36,116 nucleotides of DNA, from positions 1 through 36,116 of the forward strand of contig JAPKZI010000067.1 in NCBI GenBank assembly GCA_026393865.1. Direction: 5' to 3'. The notes beneath the pieces were generated by a model, which was given only the letters and a program-made list of their open reading frames with translations, did not search any database and was not told the DNA's origin. The stretch comes from Candidatus Aminicenantota bacterium (lineage in GTDB: Bacteria > Acidobacteriota > Aminicenantia > Aminicenantales > UBA4085). Of this stretch, positions 1-8,948 are shown piece after piece; position 1 is the first letter of the stretch, and the number at the start of each line of letters is the position of its first letter. Both the position numbers and the translations under genes were made by a program.

Positions 1-2114
1 AGGTCATCGTCCTTGACGATCAGGTCGCGCATCGACGTCGCCGGCATGTTCAGGCGCAGGGACTGCCAGTGGTCGCCGTCGTCGAACGAGACGAAAATCT
101 CGCGCTCCGTGCCCGCGAACAACAGGCCTTTGCGTTTCGGGTCCTCGCGGACGGCATTGACGGGAGCGACGTCGGGGATGCCGTTGGTGATATGGGTCCA
201 GGTCTTTCCGCCGTCGTGTGTCCGGTAGATGTGCGGACGCATATCGTCGAGACGGAGGGTGTTGACGGCCGCGTAGGCGGTCTGCGCGTCGAAACGGCCA
301 GCGTCGATGATCGACACCTTGGCCCAGGGCGCGAGCTGCGGCGGCGTCACATCCTTCCAATGAAGCCCGCCGTCGACCGTCACCTGGATGAGGCCGTCGT
401 CGGTGCCGGCCCAGATGCGGTTGACGTCGATGTACGACGGGCCGATGGTGTAAATGACTCCGCGCTGCGCCGGCTGGGCCGACGTTTCCTTGCTGTATTT
501 GCCCACGCTCGCCGGGATCTCCCACGTTTTGCGGGTCAAATCGGGGCTGATCTGCTGCCAGCTCTGCCCGCCGTTGGCGGTTTTCCAGAGCGTGTTCGAG
601 GCGTAATAGAGGATGTGCGGATCGACCTGCGAGAAGAGGACCGGCTGTGTCCGGACCGTCCGGACGTCGGGCGAACGAACCGGTTTGGGCCCGACATTTT
701 GGACCTGCCCAGTCCGCCGGTCGTAGCGCGTCACGCTCCGGCCGCCGTAGACGATGTTCGGGTCAAGCGGGTCGGGAGCGGCATACCCATATTCGTCGAC
801 GCCGACGGGATGCCACTCGCGGAAGGTGATCTGGCCGTCGTTGCCACGGCTGGCGACGCCGGCCGAACCGCTCTCCTGCTGCCCGCTATAAACGCGATAA
901 GGAAAGTCGTTATCGGCCGCGACATGGTAAAGCTGGGCGGTCGGCTGATTGTACCAGGAGCTCCACGTCCGGCCGCCGTTGACGGTGATGATGGCGCCCT
1001 GGTCGCTGGCCATCAGGATGATATCGGGATTGTTGGGATTGATCCAGAGGTTCTGGTAGTCGTCGCCGCCCGGCGCGCCGCGGAATCCGGTGAAGGTCTT
1101 TCCGCCGTCGGTCGATTTCCAGGAGACCGTGGCGGCGACGATGACGATGTCGGGGTTCTTGGGATGAACCGCGAGTCGGGGAAGATCGCCGCCGCCGATG
1201 CGGCCCGCGGGTCGCGAGTCGGGCAGCCGCGTCCAGGTGTCGCCCGCGTCATCGGAGCGGAAAAGGCCCGTGCCGCGGGCGACGGCGATTGCCGCATAGA
1301 TGCGGCGCGGTTCGCTCGGGGCGACGGCCAGATTGGCCTGGACGACGCCGTCCATGCCGACGGGAACGAGCTGCTGCCAGGTCTTGCCGCCGTCGCTCGA
1401 TTTGAATAGGCCGCCGCCGGCCCCCGACCAGGCCGCGTTCTCCCAAGGGCCTTGGCGGGATTCCCATAGGGCGGCATAGACGATATCGGAATCTTTGGGA
1501 TCGAAAGCGAGCTCGGAACCGCCCGTGTCCGCGTCCTTGCCCAGCACCTTCTGGAACGTCTGGCCGCCGTCTGTCGAACGGAAAATACCGCGCTCCTCGT
1601 TCTGGCCGTAGGGATGGCCGAGCGCGGCGACGAACAGCCGGTCGGGGTTCTTGGGATCGACGATGATCTGGGGGATCTGCTGGGCGTCGCGCAGGCCGAG
1701 ATGAGTCCAGGTCCTGCCCGCGTCGATGGATTTGAACAGGCCATCGCCCACCGAGAGGTCCGGCCGCTGCAGCCCTTCGCCGGTCCCGACATAGATGATG
1801 TTCGGGTCGGAGGAGGATACGGCGATCGCCCCGATCGAGCCCGTCGGCTGATCGTCGAAGATGGGAAACCAGGTCCGGCCGTAGTCGGTCGTCTTCCACA
1901 CGCCGCCGTTGCAGACGCCGATATAAAAAACGTTGGGCTGGCTCGGGACGCCGGCGACGGCCCTCGTCCGGCCGCCGCGATAGGGGCCGATCGAACGCCA
2001 GCGCAGGCCGGCGAAAGTGTTCGGGTCAAAGGGTTGGGCGACGGCCGCCGTTGCCGCGGCGACGAGAATAAACATCATTAAAAGCGATTTTGTGATGCCC
2101 ATCCATGATCTCAT
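1..2114 (-). CDS. Secreted Asp-box (VPS10/sortilin-like) beta-propeller protein, C-terminus cut by window edge
   Basis: The frame is open from an ATG at 2114 to the left edge, giving 704 codons with no stop, so the C-terminus lies outside the window. An AGGAGGA ribosome site sits a few bases upstream of the ATG. Residues 1 to about 26 form a signal peptide ending near AVAQ. The rest is repeat after repeat of the Asp-box type (S/T-x-D-x-G-x-x-W), for example STDGGQTFQK, SSDGGKTWQQ, SDDAGDTWTR and THDGGKTWTH, about eleven in all. Each follows a strand phrase such as DPKNPD or DPNIVY. This is the VPS10/sortilin-like, 'glycosyl hydrolase BNR repeat' class, usually around 1000 residues in its long secreted members. 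These are extracytoplasmic proteins of mostly unknown substrate. I see no catalytic residues that would justify a sialidase call. A sigma-70 type promoter lies at 2153-2182. Confidence 0.88.
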   Translation of the reverse strand, partial: MRSWMGITKSLLMMFILVAAATAAVAQPFDPNTFAGLRWRSIGPYRGGRTRAVAGVPSQPNVFYIGVCNGGVWKTTDYGRTWFPIFDDQPTGSIGAIAVSSSDPNIIYVGTGEGLQRPDLSVGDGLFKSIDAGRTWTHLGLRDAQQIPQIIVDPKNPDRLFVAALGHPYGQNEERGIFRSTDGGQTFQKVLGKDADTGGSELAFDPKDSDIVYAALWESRQGPWENAAWSGAGGGLFKSSDGGKTWQQLVPVGMDGVVQANLAVAPSEPRRIYAAIAVARGTGLFRSDDAGDTWTRLPDSRPAGRIGGGDLPRLAVHPKNPDIVIVAATVSWKSTDGGKTFTGFRGAPGGDDYQNLWINPNNPDIILMASDQGAIITVNGGRTWSSWYNQPTAQLYHVAADNDFPYRVYSGQQESGSAGVASRGNDGQITFREWHPVGVDEYGYAAPDPLDPNIVYGGRSVTRYDRRTGQVQNVGPKPVRSPDVRTVRTQPVLFSQVDPHILYYASNTLWKTANGGQSWQQISPDLTRKTWEIPASVGKYSKETSAQPAQRGVIYTIGPSYIDVNRIWAGTDDGLIQVTVDGGLHWKDVTPPQLAPWAKVSIIDAGRFDAQTAYAAVNTLRLDDMRPHIYRTHDGGKTWTHITNGIPDVAPVNAVREDPKRKGLLFAGTEREIFVSFDDGDHWQSLRLNMPATSMRDLIVKDDD

Positions 2115-2152
2115 GATCCATCCTCCTGAGGCGAAATACGAAAATTGAAAGA

Positions 2153-2182
2153 ACTGTATCGCAAGGAGAGAACGCCTGTCAA
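2153..2182 (-). promoter_or_regulatory. Candidate sigma-70 promoter for the Asp-box propeller gene
   Basis: On the minus strand there is a perfect -35 TTGACA (2177-2182), an 18-base spacer and a TACAGT -10 (2153-2158). It lies about 40 bases upstream of the start codon at 2114. The -10 is a weaker match than the -35. Confidence 0.5.
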
Positions 2183-2210
2183 AGAAATTAAATATTTTTC
2201 CAGGTCGTCG

Positions 2211-3254
2211 TCATCTTCCGAAGACGAGGACCTGGAACGAGCCCGGGACCGGGGTCGGACGGGGTTTCGGCTGTTCCTTCGTGGGGGCCGGCGCCGGCCC
2301 GAATTCCGCGGTCACGACAAAGACGTTGTGGGTCTTGGGATCGAGCTCCATCGTCCGGCCGCGGGGGGCCGTCTTGACCGTTTCGAGAACGCTGTATTTG
2401 TCGGCCGATTCCTGGCGGACCACGGTCAGCGTGCCCTCTCCGTTCGAGGAAAAGATAAGCCCCGTCCCGGGGTCATAGCGGACCGCGTCGGGGCCGCCGC
2501 CGATCGGAATAGTCGTGACGACCTTGCCGTTCTCGAAATCCGAGACGACCATGATCTTGTCGCAAACGCTGAACAGGCGCTTGTTCTTGAGGTCGATGGC
2601 CAGCCCGCTCGGGCCTTCGCCGGGCGCGATCGACCAGCGTTTCTTGACCTCGAGGGTCTTGGCGTCGAAGGAGACGACCTCGCTTTTGTCCTCGTTGTTG
2701 ACGAAGACGATGCCCTTGCCGTCGGTGACGGCGAATTCGGGCTTGCCGCCGATGTCGACCGTGCCGACGACCTTGTTCGTGGCCGCGTCGATGGCCGTCG
2801 CATTGGCCGTCCCGCCGTTGAAAGTGAAGACCCGCCCCGAGAACGCGTCATACATGATGGAGTCGGGGTTCTTGCCGGTGACGGCGACTTCCTCGAGGAC
2901 CTGCCGCGTCTTGAGATCGAATACGGTCACGCTGTTGCCGCGGCCGTTGGAGATGTAACCCCGGTTCCTGTCCGGCGCGAGGGCGCAGCCGTGGACGCCC
3001 TTCAATTTGGTGATGGGGTCCAGCTTGACGCCCGTATCAACGTTGACGATCTCGAAGGCGCTGCCGTGCGAGACGTAGAGGAGACGGGTCTGGACGTCCA
3101 ATGCCATGTAGTCCCAGCTTCCTTCGCCGCCGATGACGATCTTCTTCAGCAGGTGGTAACCGCCGGGCTGGGCTTGCCGCGCGGCCGCGAGACCGAAGCC
3201 GGCCAGGCCTAAGACTAAAATCGCCGCCCAAAAAACACGTTTTGTCTTGCTCAT
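2211..3254 (-). CDS. Secreted YVTN/YncE-like beta-propeller protein
   Basis: This is a 347-residue protein. I start it at the second in-frame ATG (3254), because an AAGGAG lies 12 bases upstream of it; the ATG at 3284 has no ribosome site. Residues 1-24 are a signal peptide (MSKTKR then AAILVLGLAGFGLAAA). The body repeats the YVTN-type blade pattern: a value (NVDTGVKLD, DLKTRQVLEEV, DAATNKVVGTVDIGG, DAKTLEVKKRW) followed by a lookup phrase such as GYISNGRGNSVTVF or GIVFVNNEDKSEVV. The family is exported and generally has unknown ligands. A proline-rich stretch (TKEQPKPRPTPVPG) precedes the C-terminal strand. The gene sits between the Asp-box propeller gene downstream and a divergent membrane gene. 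It has its own extended -10 promoter at 3303-3308, so it may be transcribed separately. Confidence 0.88.
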   Translation of the reverse strand: MSKTKRVFWAAILVLGLAGFGLAAARQAQPGGYHLLKKIVIGGEGSWDYMALDVQTRLLYVSHGSAFEIVNVDTGVKLDPITKLKGVHGCALAPDRNRGYISNGRGNSVTVFDLKTRQVLEEVAVTGKNPDSIMYDAFSGRVFTFNGGTANATAIDAATNKVVGTVDIGGKPEFAVTDGKGIVFVNNEDKSEVVSFDAKTLEVKKRWSIAPGEGPSGLAIDLKNKRLFSVCDKIMVVSDFENGKVVTTIPIGGGPDAVRYDPGTGLIFSSNGEGTLTVVRQESADKYSVLETVKTAPRGRTMELDPKTHNVFVVTAEFGPAPAPTKEQPKPRPTPVPGSFQVLVFGR

Positions 3255-3302
3255 TGAAATATTCTGCTCCTTGATGCCTTCCATGATTGAATAGACTCAT
3301 CC

Positions 3303-3308
3303 ATTATA
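3303..3308 (-). promoter_or_regulatory. Extended -10 promoter element for the YVTN propeller gene
   Basis: The minus strand reads TGATATAAT here, a perfect TATAAT with the TGn extension. No good -35 hexamer lies 16-18 bases upstream, which is usual for extended -10 promoters. The predicted leader is about 40 bases long. Confidence 0.5.
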
Positions 3309-3347
3309 TCATTAGACAAGAATAAGTCATTTTCCTTGGAGGCATGG

Positions 3348-3857
3348 ATGAAATGCCTTTCTCGGATCGATATTGACAGCCGTCTCGGTTCGGACCTACA
3401 GTATCAGCTTATCATGAGCCGTTTCAAGGACTGGGCGGAACGCTGGAAGCCGGCCGTCCGCGTCCGGACGCAACTCTTGGCCGCCGCGACCCTATGGACG
3501 GTCGTCGGTTGCGGCCTGGCGACGGCCGGCCTTTTCTGGTGCTTCGGCTCGCCGTTTCCCGGCTCGATCCTTTGCGCCGTTGGGGGCATCGCCGCGGGCT
3601 TGCTCAAGGGATTCCTCATCATCCGGAAGTTCGCCGAACGGAACACCGTCCGCCTCATTGCCCGCGGCGACGGGAGTTGCCTGGGCGGCTTTCTTTCGGC
3701 CAAGACCTGGCTGCTCGTGGCCCTGATGATGACGTCGGGGATCCTTTTAAGGCGCAGTTCCATCCCCCGGCCCGTCCTTGGCATCATCTATTCCGCGGTC
3801 GGGACAGGCCTTCTCGCCGGCTGTCTCCCCCTATGGAGAGTCTGGCGAAAAAATTGA
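3348..3857 (+). CDS. Small multi-pass membrane protein of unknown function
   Basis: This 169-residue protein starts at the ATG at 3348, where TTGGAGG ends five bases upstream. A later ATG at 3414 lacks a ribosome site but would remove an odd polar N-terminus, so it stays possible. Four hydrophobic segments are visible: around residues 44-66 (LLAAATLWTVVGCGLATAGL), 70-92 (GSILCAVGGIAAGLLKGFLI), 116-133 (TWLLVALMMTSGILL) and 140-163 (VLGIIYSAVGTGLLAGCLPL). Basic residues lie between them. I recognise no family and see no catalytic motif. The M28 peptidase gene begins 61 bases downstream on the same strand with no clear promoter between, so the two may be co-transcribed. Confidence 0.7.
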   Translation: MKCLSRIDIDSRLGSDLQYQLIMSRFKDWAERWKPAVRVRTQLLAAATLWTVVGCGLATAGLFWCFGSPFPGSILCAVGGIAAGLLKGFLIIRKFAERNTVRLIARGDGSCLGGFLSAKTWLLVALMMTSGILLRRSSIPRPVLGIIYSAVGTGLLAGCLPLWRVWRKN

Positions 3858-3918
3858 AAGAAATTCCCAAGTCCCTTCGTCTAAAGAGTGGTATTTTACC
3901 GTCTATGAAAGGAGACGC

Positions 3919-5784
3919 ATGAGGAAAAACTTTTTGATCGTGGTTTTCGTGTTCGCCCTCATCTTCTCGCTGCAGGCGCAGATGCCGCCCCAGCAGCAGA
4001 TGAAGCTCGAGGATGTCCAAAAGGCTCTCAGCCTGGTCGATAAGCCGCAGCCGGTGCCCGATAGATATAAGGCCGGCTTCGAGGCCATCAACGCCAAGGA
4101 CACCATGGCCATGCTGACGTTCATCGCGTCCGACTGGACCGAAGGACGCGAGACCGGCACCAAGGGCTACATGATCGCGGCCGATTACGTCGTGTCGCTC
4201 TTCAAGATGTGGGGCATCAAGCCCGCCGGCGACATGCCGGGTTTCGGCGGCGGCCGAGGCATGGGCGGCGGCCAGCGCGGCGGAACTCCGGCAACGCCCC
4301 CCGAACGGACCTACTTCCAGGAGTTCGGCCTGAAATCGACCTCCGATGTCCAGAGCTCGATAAGCCTCACCATCAATAAGGCCGGCGCCATCCAAACCCG
4401 CGATTTCGCTTCGGGCGTCGATTACCAGGCCATGGGCGGCCGCGGCGGCGGGAGCGGAATGGGCTCGATGACCGGGCCGGTCGTCTTCGTCGGCTACGGC
4501 ATTCAGGAGCCCTCGATCAAGTTCGACGAGCTCGCCGGCCTCAACCTCAAGGGCAAGATCGTCATCGTCCTGACCGAAGCGCCCGGCCGCGACGATCCCA
4601 AATCGCCTTTCCAGGCCAAGAAAGAGCTCAAGGAGAAATACTTCCCGGCGGCCCCGGCCGGCGGCCAGAGAGCCCCCGGCGGCGCGGGCCAGCCCGCTCG
4701 GTTCAACAAGATCACCGAGCTCCAGAAGCTCGGACCGGCGGCTATTTTCCAGGTGGCCAACGTCAACAATGACGCGGCGACCTTCCGGAACATGTCCCGG
4801 CCCGCGGTCAGCCACATCAACGACGACCGGCCGATCATCAACCGGCAGCGGACGAGCCTCGCGATCCCCGGCGTGACGGGCGGCGGCGGCCCGATGGGCG
4901 GAAGCAACGTCCCGACGATGACCATCACCCGGGACATGGCCAACGCCATCCTCGGCGTCACCGGGCAGAAGATCGACGACCTCAAGGCCCAGATCGAGAA
5001 GACGTTCAAACCCGCCTCCAAGGACCTGGCCGGGACCGGGATCACCATGACCACGACGGCCAAGACCGCCCTCGTCCGGGCGTTCAACGTTCTCGGATAC
5101 ATCGAGGGCAGCGATCCGAAGCTGAAGGACGAATATGTCGTCGTGGGCGCCCACTTCGACCACAACGGGATCTGGCAGGACTACATCTGGAACGGCGCGG
5201 ACGACAACGGCTCCGGCTCGATCGGGGTCATGAACATCGCCAAGGCGATCGCGACCAATCCGGTCAAGCCGAAACGCTCGATCGTGTTCGCTCTGTGGAC
5301 GGGAGAAGAGGAAGGCCTTCTCGGCAGCCGCTATTACACCCTCAATCCCGCCTTCCCGATGGACAAAACCATCGGCTATCTGAACTACGACATGATCAGC
5401 CGGCCGTATGACGCCACGACCATCGCCCGGACGATGCAGCGCTATGGGGTGCCCGGGGCCGAAGCGCTGGTCAAGAAGATCCGCGCGCCCTGGTTCGTCA
5501 CGGTCAACCTGACCGAGAACACGCCGTTCGCCGACATCGCCCGCGAGATGAACAATTACGTCGGGCTCGACCTGGCCCTGCAGAGCAGCGCCCTCGGCGT
5601 GGGCAGCGGCGGGTCGGACCATGCCTCGTTCGCCCAGGTCAAGAAGCCGTTCGTGTATTACATGGCGGCCATGACCTCAGACTACCACCAGCCGAGCGAC
5701 AGCGTGGAAAAGGTCAGCGGAGAACTCATCGCCAAGATCAGCCAGCACGGCTATCTGACGATCTTCAAGTTCGCCGACCAATAA
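3919..5784 (+). CDS. Secreted M28-family zinc metallopeptidase with PA-like insert
   Basis: This 621-residue protein starts at the ATG at 3919, seven bases after AAAGGAGA; the same frame stays open upstream but has no better start. Residues 1-20 are a signal peptide (MRKNFLIVVFVFALIFSLQA). The M28 di-zinc site is complete: H412 (VGAHFDH), D428/D429 (NGADDNGSG), E463-E464 (TGEEEG), D491 (NYDMIS) and H590 (SDYHQPSD). This predicts an active exported aminopeptidase-like enzyme. The middle (VVFVGYGIQEP through LKGKIVIVL) is a protease-associated type domain inserted before the peptidase core. Two Gly/Met-rich stretches, near residues 110-124 and 173-185, look like disordered loops. The length agrees with PA-containing M28 proteins. 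A strong terminator follows at 5797. Confidence 0.93.
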   Translation: MRKNFLIVVFVFALIFSLQAQMPPQQQMKLEDVQKALSLVDKPQPVPDRYKAGFEAINAKDTMAMLTFIASDWTEGRETGTKGYMIAADYVVSLFKMWGIKPAGDMPGFGGGRGMGGGQRGGTPATPPERTYFQEFGLKSTSDVQSSISLTINKAGAIQTRDFASGVDYQAMGGRGGGSGMGSMTGPVVFVGYGIQEPSIKFDELAGLNLKGKIVIVLTEAPGRDDPKSPFQAKKELKEKYFPAAPAGGQRAPGGAGQPARFNKITELQKLGPAAIFQVANVNNDAATFRNMSRPAVSHINDDRPIINRQRTSLAIPGVTGGGGPMGGSNVPTMTITRDMANAILGVTGQKIDDLKAQIEKTFKPASKDLAGTGITMTTTAKTALVRAFNVLGYIEGSDPKLKDEYVVVGAHFDHNGIWQDYIWNGADDNGSGSIGVMNIAKAIATNPVKPKRSIVFALWTGEEEGLLGSRYYTLNPAFPMDKTIGYLNYDMISRPYDATTIARTMQRYGVPGAEALVKKIRAPWFVTVNLTENTPFADIAREMNNYVGLDLALQSSALGVGSGGSDHASFAQVKKPFVYYMAAMTSDYHQPSDSVEKVSGELIAKISQHGYLTIFKFADQ

Positions 5785-5796
5785 GCGATTTTTTCA

Positions 5797-5836
5797 GCGG
5801 GGGGCGGGCCGAGGCCCGTCCCCCGCATCCTTTTTT
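5797..5836 (+). terminator. Intrinsic terminator after the M28 peptidase gene
   Basis: A G+C-rich hairpin (arms 5797-5810 and 5813-5826, 13-14 pairs including one G-U) is followed by ATCC and TTTTTT, with a further T-run at 5847-5853. The minus side lacks a matching U-tract, so it probably serves the plus-strand peptidase gene rather than glnS. Confidence 0.8.
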
Positions 5837-5851
5837 CTGTATTCTCTTTTT

Positions 5852-7549
5852 TTATTCGTTCTCTGTGCCGGCCTTGGTGATCCGGACCCACGTGTCGCGG
5901 AGGGTGACCGTCCGGTTGAAGACGGGCTTGTCCGGTGAGGAATCCCGGATGTCGGCGCAGAAATAGCCGAGCCGCTCGAACTGGAACCGGCTCCCCGGAG
6001 GCGCCCCCTTCAGGGCGGGCTCGAGCTTGGCACCGGCGATGACCTCGAGCGACTTGGGATTGAGGTTGGACTTCCAGTCCGAGCCCTCCTCGATCTCGTT
6101 GGGGTCCCGCTTCGTGAACAACGTGTCGTAGAGACGGACCTCGCCCGGAACGGCGTGATCGGCCGAGACCCAGTGCATGGTCGCCTTCGGACTCCGGCCG
6201 TCGGGAGCGTCCCCTCCCCGGGTCGCCGGATCGTAGGTGCAGTGGAGTTCGACGACTTCGCCGGTCGCCGGGTCCTTCTTGACCTCGACACAGGTGATGA
6301 AATAGGCGTAGCGCAGGCGCACTTCGCGGCCCGGCGAGAGCCGGAAGAACTTCTTCGGCGGATTCTCCATGAAATCGTCCCGTTCGATATAAAGCACCCG
6401 CGAGAACGGGACCTTCCGCATCCCGGCGGCCGGGTTCTCGGGATTGTTGACGCAGTCGAGCTCCTCGACCCGGCCTTCCGGATAATTGACGATGACGACC
6501 TTGAGCGGCCGGAGCACGGCCATGGCCCGCGGGACCGTTCGGTTGAGCTCCTCGCGGATGAAGTTCTCGAGCAGGGCCACGTCGACGATGCTGTTGGCCT
6601 TGGCCACGCCGATCTCGTCGCAGAAACGGCGGATCGAGGCCGGCGTGTATCCGCGCCGGCGCAGTCCTGAGATAGTCGGCATGCGCGGATCGTCCCAGCC
6701 GCTGACGGTTTTCTCTTTGACCAGCTCGAGGAGCCTGCGTTTGCTGAGGACGCTGTGGCTGAGGCTGAGCCGGGCGAACTCGATCTGCTGCGGCCGGTGG
6801 ATGCCGAGCTGGATGAGGAACCAGTCGTAAAGCGGCCGGTGGACCTCGAACTCCAGGGTGCAGATGGAATGGGTGATGCCCTCGATCGAATCCGACTGGC
6901 CGTGGGCCCAGTCGTAGGTCGCGTAGATGCACCAGGCGTCGCCTCTCCGGTAATGGTGGGCTCGCCGGATCCGGTAGAGGACGGGATCGCGCATGAGGAG
7001 GTTGGGTTCGGCCATGTCGATCTTCGCCCGGAGCGATTTCGAACCGTCGGGAAACTCGCCGGCCCGCATGCGCCGAAAGAGATCGAGGTTCTCCTCGACG
7101 CTCCGGTTCCGGAACGGGCTTTCCTTTCCCGGCTTGGTCAGCGTGCCGCGGTGCTCGGTCAACTGTTCCGCGCTCAGGTCGCAGACGTAGGCCTTCCCGC
7201 TCCGGATCAGGTCGACGGCGAACTCGTAAAGCCGCTCGAAATAGTCGGAGGCGTAGAACTCCCGGTCCTCCCAATCGAAGCCCAGCCAGGAGACGTCCTC
7301 CTTGATCGACCGGACGTAGTCGGGCTCCTCGGTCTCGGGATTGGTGTCGTCGAAGCGGAGGTTGCATTTCCCGCGGTAATCGGCGGCCAGGCCGAAGTTG
7401 AGGCAGATTGACTTGGCGTGGCCGATATGGAGATAGCCGTTGGGCTCGGGCGGGAACCGCGTGTGGACCCGGCCTTGGTTCTTGCCGGCCTTGAGGTCCT
7501 CGTTGATGATGTCGCGGATGAAATTGTTCTTGGGTTTTGTCTCGCTCAT
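5852..7549 (-). CDS. glnS: Glutaminyl-tRNA synthetase
   Basis: This 565-residue class I aminoacyl-tRNA synthetase charges tRNA-Gln directly with glutamine in the cytosol. The N-terminus reads [16 protein letters not shown], carrying the HIGH signature, and the KMSKS equivalent is VLSKRRL. The C-terminal half continues as the two-barrel anticodon-binding region, with [10 protein letters not shown] and [11 protein letters not shown] near the end. The length is close to the E. coli enzyme (554). The start codon overlaps the gltX stop as ATGA at 7546-7549, so the pair is translationally coupled. Having GlnRS means that the Glu-tRNA-Gln amidotransferase route is not needed for glutamine. Bacterial GlnRS is generally regarded as an ancient acquisition from eukaryotes. 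Confidence 0.97.
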   Translation of the reverse strand: MSETKPKNNFIRDIINEDLKAGKNQGRVHTRFPPEPNGYLHIGHAKSICLNFGLAADYRGKCNLRFDDTNPETEEPDYVRSIKEDVSWLGFDWEDREFYASDYFERLYEFAVDLIRSGKAYVCDLSAEQLTEHRGTLTKPGKESPFRNRSVEENLDLFRRMRAGEFPDGSKSLRAKIDMAEPNLLMRDPVLYRIRRAHHYRRGDAWCIYATYDWAHGQSDSIEGITHSICTLEFEVHRPLYDWFLIQLGIHRPQQIEFARLSLSHSVLSKRRLLELVKEKTVSGWDDPRMPTISGLRRRGYTPASIRRFCDEIGVAKANSIVDVALLENFIREELNRTVPRAMAVLRPLKVVIVNYPEGRVEELDCVNNPENPAAGMRKVPFSRVLYIERDDFMENPPKKFFRLSPGREVRLRYAYFITCVEVKKDPATGEVVELHCTYDPATRGGDAPDGRSPKATMHWVSADHAVPGEVRLYDTLFTKRDPNEIEEGSDWKSNLNPKSLEVIAGAKLEPALKGAPPGSRFQFERLGYFCADIRDSSPDKPVFNRTVTLRDTWVRITKAGTENE

Positions 7550-8838
7550 GACGCGGCGCCTCTCATGCGTTGAATGGTTCGGTCCCGGCCCAAAAGCTCC
7601 ATGATCTCGAACAGGCCGGCCCCTTTGGTCTTGCCCGAAACGGCCAGGCGGGCCGGATGGATGATTTCGGCGGCCTTGAGCTTCCGCTCCTCGGCCAGCG
7701 TCCGGCAGACCGCTTCGATCCGGTCGTGCTTAAATTCGTCCAGGCGCGCCAGCCGGTCGGCGAACTCCCGGAGGTTGTCCCGGTTCGAGGAAGGAGCGAG
7801 GTATTTTCCGCGGGCCTCCTCGTCGACCGGGAAATCGTCCTTGAAGAAGAAATCCGCGAGTTCGCCGAACTCACGGAGGGTTTTGATCCGGATCTGGTAG
7901 AGCTCGAGAATACGGCCGAGGAAGTCGTCCGAAACGGCGGAGAGATCGAATCCGTCCCGGCGGAGCTGGTCCTTGAGGAGAGGCCGGAGGCCGACCGACG
8001 GCTTTTTCATGATATATTCGCCGTTCATCCATTTGAGCTTTTGGATATCGAACTTCGCCTGGACATCGTTCATCGCTTCTATCTCGAAGAGCTTGGCCGC
8101 TTCAGCGAGGGGAAGGATCTCGATCGAGTCGGGCGGCGTCCAGCCCAGGAGGATCAGGTAGTTGGCCAGCGCCTCGGGCAGGAAGCCCTCGTTCCGGTAT
8201 TCCGTGACCGACACGCCGCCATGGCGCTTGGACAGCTTCGCCCCGTCGGGTCCCATGATCAGGGGCATGTGGCCGAAGCGGGGCGGGGTTAGGCCCAAAG
8301 CCTCATAAAAAAGGACCTGCTTGGGGGTGTTCGTGATGTGGTCATCGCCTCGGAGGATGTGGGTGATGCCCTGGGCCGCGTCGTCGACGACGCAGGAGAA
8401 ATTGTAGGCCGGCGAACCGTCGGATTTGATCAGGACCTGGTCCTTGAAGTTCTCGGTCTCGAAGGTGATCCGGCCGTGGATCATGTCCTCGATAACGACC
8501 GTCCGGCCGGGCACGACCTTGTAAAGGATGGCTTCCCCTTCCTTGTACGCCGGGCCCGCCCGAAGAAGGCCCTCGGCTTTCTCCCGGTAGAGGTCGAACC
8601 TCCGGCTTTGGAAAATCGGTTCCCCGTCCCAATCCAGGCCGAGCCACTTCATGTCGGCCAGGATCTCCTCGAGGAATTTGACGTCGGACCGGACCCGGTC
8701 CGTGTCTTCGATCCGGAGCAGGAACCGGCCGCCGGCGTGGCGGGCGCAAAGCCAATTGAAAAGGGCTGTCCGGGCGCTGCCGAGATGGAGATATCCCGTC
8801 GGGCTCGGGGCGAAACGGACCGTGAACCTGTCGCTCAT
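7546..8838 (-). CDS. gltX: Glutamyl-tRNA synthetase, short form
   Basis: This 430-residue protein starts at the ATG at 8838, behind GAGGGAGAT; the upstream in-frame ATG at 8886 has no ribosome site. It begins with [23 protein letters not shown], carrying the HIGH-equivalent HLGS, and contains KLSKRHG as the KMSKS motif. It charges tRNA-Glu in the cytosol. Family members are usually about 470-500 residues. The deficit lies between [15 protein letters not shown] and [11 protein letters not shown], where other GluRS carry a longer segment with the Cys-rich zinc site (CxC and YxxxC type). No such cysteines are present here. It is the first gene of a two-gene operon with glnS, driven by the promoter at 8858-8886. 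Downstream of the gap, the catalytic core ([27 protein letters not shown]) is normal, so I expect an active enzyme. Confidence 0.96.
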   Translation of the reverse strand: MSDRFTVRFAPSPTGYLHLGSARTALFNWLCARHAGGRFLLRIEDTDRVRSDVKFLEEILADMKWLGLDWDGEPIFQSRRFDLYREKAEGLLRAGPAYKEGEAILYKVVPGRTVVIEDMIHGRITFETENFKDQVLIKSDGSPAYNFSCVVDDAAQGITHILRGDDHITNTPKQVLFYEALGLTPPRFGHMPLIMGPDGAKLSKRHGGVSVTEYRNEGFLPEALANYLILLGWTPPDSIEILPLAEAAKLFEIEAMNDVQAKFDIQKLKWMNGEYIMKKPSVGLRPLLKDQLRRDGFDLSAVSDDFLGRILELYQIRIKTLREFGELADFFFKDDFPVDEEARGKYLAPSSNRDNLREFADRLARLDEFKHDRIEAVCRTLAEERKLKAAEIIHPARLAVSGKTKGAGLFEIMELLGRDRTIQRMRGAAS

Positions 8839-8857
8839 ATCTCCCTCATGAATCGTT

Positions 8858-8886
8858 TTTATAACACACCCCTCGACAGGGGTCAA
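8858..8886 (-). promoter_or_regulatory. Sigma-70 promoter of the gltX-glnS operon
   Basis: The minus strand has TTGACC (8881-8886), a 17-base spacer and TATAAA (8858-8863), about 20 bases upstream of the gltX start. Spacing is optimal and both boxes are good. Confidence 0.7.
8868..8883. promoter_or_regulatory. Inverted repeat inside the gltX promoter spacer, possible operator
   Basis: ACCCCT-CGAC-AGGGGT has two perfect six-base arms around four bases. It fills most of the space between the -35 and -10 boxes. A repressor or activator could bind there. Chance is not excluded for arms this short. Confidence 0.35.
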
Positions 8887-8948
8887 CGTCAGGGAAGAAG
8901 GAAACCGCGGGGGTGATCTCCCTTATTTCGCGGCGGGCCGGGATCCGC

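Noticed and set aside
69-1409. A long plus-strand open frame of 446 codons opposite the Asp-box propeller gene
   Set aside because: It is the G+C-rich antisense shadow of the repeat-bearing minus-strand gene; it is Arg/Val/Asp-rich without domains. The same applies to the long frames opposite the M28, hutU and photolyase genes.
3784-5622. A 612-codon minus-strand open frame across the M28 gene
   Set aside because: The M28 protein has all zinc ligands and a signal peptide, while the antisense frame has low complexity and no recognisable motif.
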